From: Bacteroidales bacterium
GTDB taxonomy: Bacteria; Bacteroidota; Bacteroidia; Bacteroidales; UBA4181
Direction: 5' to 3'
DNA length: 17,693 nucleotides
Assembly: GCA_031264715.1 (NCBI GenBank)
Contig: JAISDP010000195.1
Coordinates: 1-17,693 of the forward strand
The notes under the pieces are model-generated. The model ran no database searches, was not told where the DNA came from, and was given only the letters and a program-made list of their open reading frames with translations. A program made the position numbers and the translations under genes. The number at the start of each line of letters is the position of its first letter. Within the stretch, counting starts at the first letter, position 1. Positions 15,578-17,693 of this stretch are shown here, one piece after another.

Positions 15578-16588
15578 ATGACGAAAAAAATCCGGATCAT
15601 CAATGCTTTCGAACGACTGGGTCAAAGGATCAAAAACAGCATGAATCATGAGTTTTTGACCTACCTGGTTTTTTTGTCGATTGCCATTGCCATATGGTAT
15701 CTCAATGCCTTGAACAAGGATTATACTGCCGACCTGACATTCATGGTAAAGTATACCGACTTGCCCGAAGATAAGGTATTGGTGAACGCACCGCTCCAAC
15801 GCCTGACATTGACCATCAATGCACAAGGGTTTACGTTGTTGAAATACCGGTTCGGGCTGATATTTTACCCGGTAACACTGGACGCAAGCTATCAGACCTT
15901 ACGGAGAAACAGCAATGCCCCACAAGGCGAGTATTATCTTTCCCCACAATCCGTGTTTGACAGAATTGCTGCGCAATTGGGTTCCGACATCAAACTGAGG
16001 TTTGTTGCGCCCGATACCTTGAAATTCTTGTTCAGCGAAACCATCCGGAAAGACATACCTGTAAAATCGGCGCTGCAACTTCAATTTGAAAAGGGCTTTC
16101 TGCCCAGGGGCGATATGCTGATTGAACCCCAAAAAGTAACCGTAACAGGCCCGCAGGCGCTTATCGATACCATGCAATATGTATATACCCGGGCTAAAGT
16201 TTTCAAAAAACTGAAGAATACGCTCAAAACCACCGTAGGTCTACAACCTGTCAATCAATTACGATATTCGATCGACGAAGTAAATGTTGTTCTGGTTGTC
16301 GAACGGCATACGGAAGCAGCCATTTCGGTGCCCATCGAATCGGTGAACGTCCCCGAAGGCTTAACGATGAAAGTATTCCCGGGTTCGGTAACCGTCAACT
16401 GTATGGTACCCGTTATCGATTATGAAAAATTACAGTCCTACATGTTCCGGGCCGTAGCAGATTATGCTTCTATCAAGGATGTGAAAGACAGCCAGGTCAA
16501 AGTAAAAGTAGCCATATTGCGGATGCCTGATTATGTAACCGACGTAAAATTCCATCCCAAGAATGTGGATTTTATCATCGAAAAATAA
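15578..16588 (+). CDS. YbbR-like domain protein (CdaR-like)
   Basis: The 336-residue protein has one N-terminal membrane span near 26-43 (FLTYLVFLSIAIAIWYLN). It is followed by several YbbR-like beta domains in the periplasm, e.g. VKYTDLPEDKVLVNAPLQRLTLTINAQGF, FSETIRKDIPVKSALQLQ plus KVTVTGPQALIDTMQYV, and a third with VPIESVNVPEGLTMKVFPGSVTVNC. In Firmicutes such proteins (CdaR) regulate the di-adenylate cyclase CdaA. In Bacteroidetes YbbR proteins are conserved next to yajC, and a link to cyclic di-AMP is only an inference. The family neighbour coaE, often next in this order in Bacteroidetes, is absent here. Its place is taken by an outer-membrane barrel gene starting a few bases downstream. 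Confidence 0.9.
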   Translation: MTKKIRIINAFERLGQRIKNSMNHEFLTYLVFLSIAIAIWYLNALNKDYTADLTFMVKYTDLPEDKVLVNAPLQRLTLTINAQGFTLLKYRFGLIFYPVTLDASYQTLRRNSNAPQGEYYLSPQSVFDRIAAQLGSDIKLRFVAPDTLKFLFSETIRKDIPVKSALQLQFEKGFLPRGDMLIEPQKVTVTGPQALIDTMQYVYTRAKVFKKLKNTLKTTVGLQPVNQLRYSIDEVNVVLVVERHTEAAISVPIESVNVPEGLTMKVFPGSVTVNCMVPVIDYEKLQSYMFRAVADYASIKDVKDSQVKVKVAILRMPDYVTDVKFHPKNVDFIIEK

Positions 16589-16610
16589 CTTTATGAGAGA
16601 CAGGGAGCAC

Positions 16611-17384
16611 ATGGGGATCAAGAAAGCTTGCCTTATCTTTCCGGAAAACAATACACAGTTGTGGAAAAGATTGGCGTATGGCTTGATTTTATCATTGGTG
16701 TTTTCCCTTAATATCCATGCAACTTCTAATGATTCCACAGGTTTCCGGTTCGGTGCGAAGATCGGGGCCGGTACTGCTTACCTGACGCATCATCACCTGT
16801 ACATGCTGGGCGATAGCCGGGTCGCCTTTACGATGGGATTCACGGGCGAATACTGGTACAAACCCTGGTTTGCCATGCGGCTATCGGTGGAATACACACA
16901 CAAGGGCGGCTCGATGCTCAACCCGCGGCTCTTCTACGCCAAGGACGACCCGATGCTGGGCATCCCCGAATTAGACCAGACACTGTACGCCACCAATCTC
17001 ACCATTCATACTGTTGAATTTCCCGTTACGGCTTGTTTTGCTATACCGTTGAAGGGAAGCGTATTCAGGCCGCTTGTGGTGATCGGCCCTTCCTTCGGGT
17101 ATAATTTTCATGCCCGTGCCGACAATTATTATCTTTGGGAATTCGACGGTGCACCCAATGATTTGCTCGACGAAACATCCGACTTTGTGATTGACAAGAT
17201 CCAGCCGTGGAATATTTCGGTTTACACCGGTTTGGGAACGGAGATTCGTACGAAAAAGAGACCTGTATTCGAGGTTGGCGTCACATTCCGCCTGGGAATG
17301 ACTTATGAGGACCGGTTTTACTATACGCTCTACCACAAATACAGCACTGTTTCGACTTTAGCCTATATCGGGGTGAAGTTTTAA
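16611..17384 (+). CDS. PorT-like outer-membrane beta-barrel protein
   Basis: From the chosen ATG the product has 257 residues. Residues 21-37 (LAYGLILSLVFSLNIHA) form the hydrophobic core of a signal peptide. The rest is a small barrel of the PorT/outer-membrane-protein type, with alternating strands such as FRFGAKIGAGTAYL, MRLSVEYTHKG, and a final STLAYIGVKF ending in the aromatic F favoured by the Bam machinery. I prefer 16611 because AGGGAG lies 7 bases upstream. The ATG at 16593, four bases after the ybbR stop, would add six residues and is possible. The longer frame from 16563 overlaps ybbR and is unlikely. The specific role is unknown. Confidence 0.8.
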   Translation: MGIKKACLIFPENNTQLWKRLAYGLILSLVFSLNIHATSNDSTGFRFGAKIGAGTAYLTHHHLYMLGDSRVAFTMGFTGEYWYKPWFAMRLSVEYTHKGGSMLNPRLFYAKDDPMLGIPELDQTLYATNLTIHTVEFPVTACFAIPLKGSVFRPLVVIGPSFGYNFHARADNYYLWEFDGAPNDLLDETSDFVIDKIQPWNISVYTGLGTEIRTKKRPVFEVGVTFRLGMTYEDRFYYTLYHKYSTVSTLAYIGVKF

Positions 17385-17411
17385 AGGTTAGTTGATTTAC
17401 GTAACTCACTC

Positions 17412-17693
17412 TTAAAAAGCCCCAATTCGTTTAAAGAAATTGCCTGTCTGGTTTTTGTTTTCCGCAGTCCCAACATCCAGGATTCTCTCCCGGTGACGGA
17501 TAAACTCATGTTCTACCTCGCCGGTTAAGGTATTAAAATTGATTTTACGGCCCCGGTTTCCTCCAACATCCGATAGGAGAATAGGTATTTTAAATTCGGT
17601 AAGGATTTCGATAGCGATCCGGGCATTGCGCCTGCCGATATGAAAATTGGTAGGCGTGCCGGTGAGTACCTCGGCGCCGCCAAACACCCTGGC
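17412..17693 (-). CDS. cheD: Chemoreceptor glutamine deamidase CheD (5' end outside the window)
   Basis: The frame is open to the window edge and gives the C-terminal 93 or so residues. It reads ARVFGGAEVL, then FHIGRRNARIAIEILTEFKIPILLSDVGGNRGRKINFNTLTGEV. This is the C-terminal half of CheD, with the family marks VFGGA, IGRRN and DVGGNRGRK. CheD deamidates glutamines of methyl-accepting chemotaxis proteins and, in some bacteria, helps CheC. The catalytic cysteine and histidine lie in the missing N-terminal part, so activity cannot be judged. The product carries a polar tail of about 35 residues after the conserved core. It is convergent with the barrel gene and close to its stop. Its partners are outside the window. 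Confidence 0.88.
   Translation of the reverse strand, partial: ARVFGGAEVLTGTPTNFHIGRRNARIAIEILTEFKIPILLSDVGGNRGRKINFNTLTGEVEHEFIRHRERILDVGTAENKNQTGNFFKRIGAF

Noticed and set aside
1..17693. tRNA or rRNA genes
   Set aside because: No cloverleaf-like or rRNA-like stretch was noticed on either strand by eye; a covariance search could settle this.

Overview
The window looks like a chromosomal segment of a Bacteroidetes bacterium, most likely of the order Bacteroidales. The evidence is threefold. Several genes are preceded by the Bacteroidetes -7 promoter box TAnnTTTG. The gene families are typical of the phylum: a two-signal UvrA, a TPR-type NarL-class sensor kinase, a DUF1573 lipoprotein, YajC next to YbbR, a PD-(D/E)XK family transposase and a PorT-like outer-membrane barrel. 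An LpxK gene also implies a lipid A outer membrane. Species cannot be fixed from the sequence alone.

Layout. Positions 13-3483 (minus) hold a HAD phosphatase followed by uvrA as a likely operon. Positions 3545-4947 (minus) hold a membrane-protein remnant and a PD-(D/E)XK transposase-family gene. Positions 5119-7120 (plus) hold a signal-peptide/TPR histidine kinase, followed directly by the last part of a LuxR-type response regulator whose receiver domain has been deleted. Positions 7133-7600 (minus) are methylglyoxal synthase. Positions 7761-9917 (plus) are mltG and lpxK, a cell-envelope pair. Positions 10176-10913 hold an uncharacterised helical protein with its own promoter and a strong terminator.

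Positions 10999-11733 are a gene-free repeat district. It contains a degenerate 21-bp tandem array of about 13 units, a 20-bp perfect palindrome, and a row of short hairpins that look like a dispersed palindromic repeat family. After it come LD-carboxypeptidase and aquaporin Z (plus), then a PaaI-like thioesterase and a small uncharacterised protein (minus). Next is the run DUF1573 lipoprotein - yajC - ybbR-like - outer-membrane barrel (plus, 14623-17384). The window ends inside a minus-strand cheD.

Functionally, much of the window serves the envelope: MltG and LdcA act on peptidoglycan, LpxK on lipid A, YajC on protein export, and there are a lipoprotein, an outer-membrane barrel and an aquaporin. 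DNA repair (UvrA) and the methylglyoxal bypass (MgsA) are unrelated neighbours. No complete undescribed system was found. The most notable signals are the decayed two-component pair, the 21-bp array with its flanking hairpin cluster, the structured yajC-ybbR spacer, and a chemotaxis deamidase gene in a Bacteroidetes-like genome.
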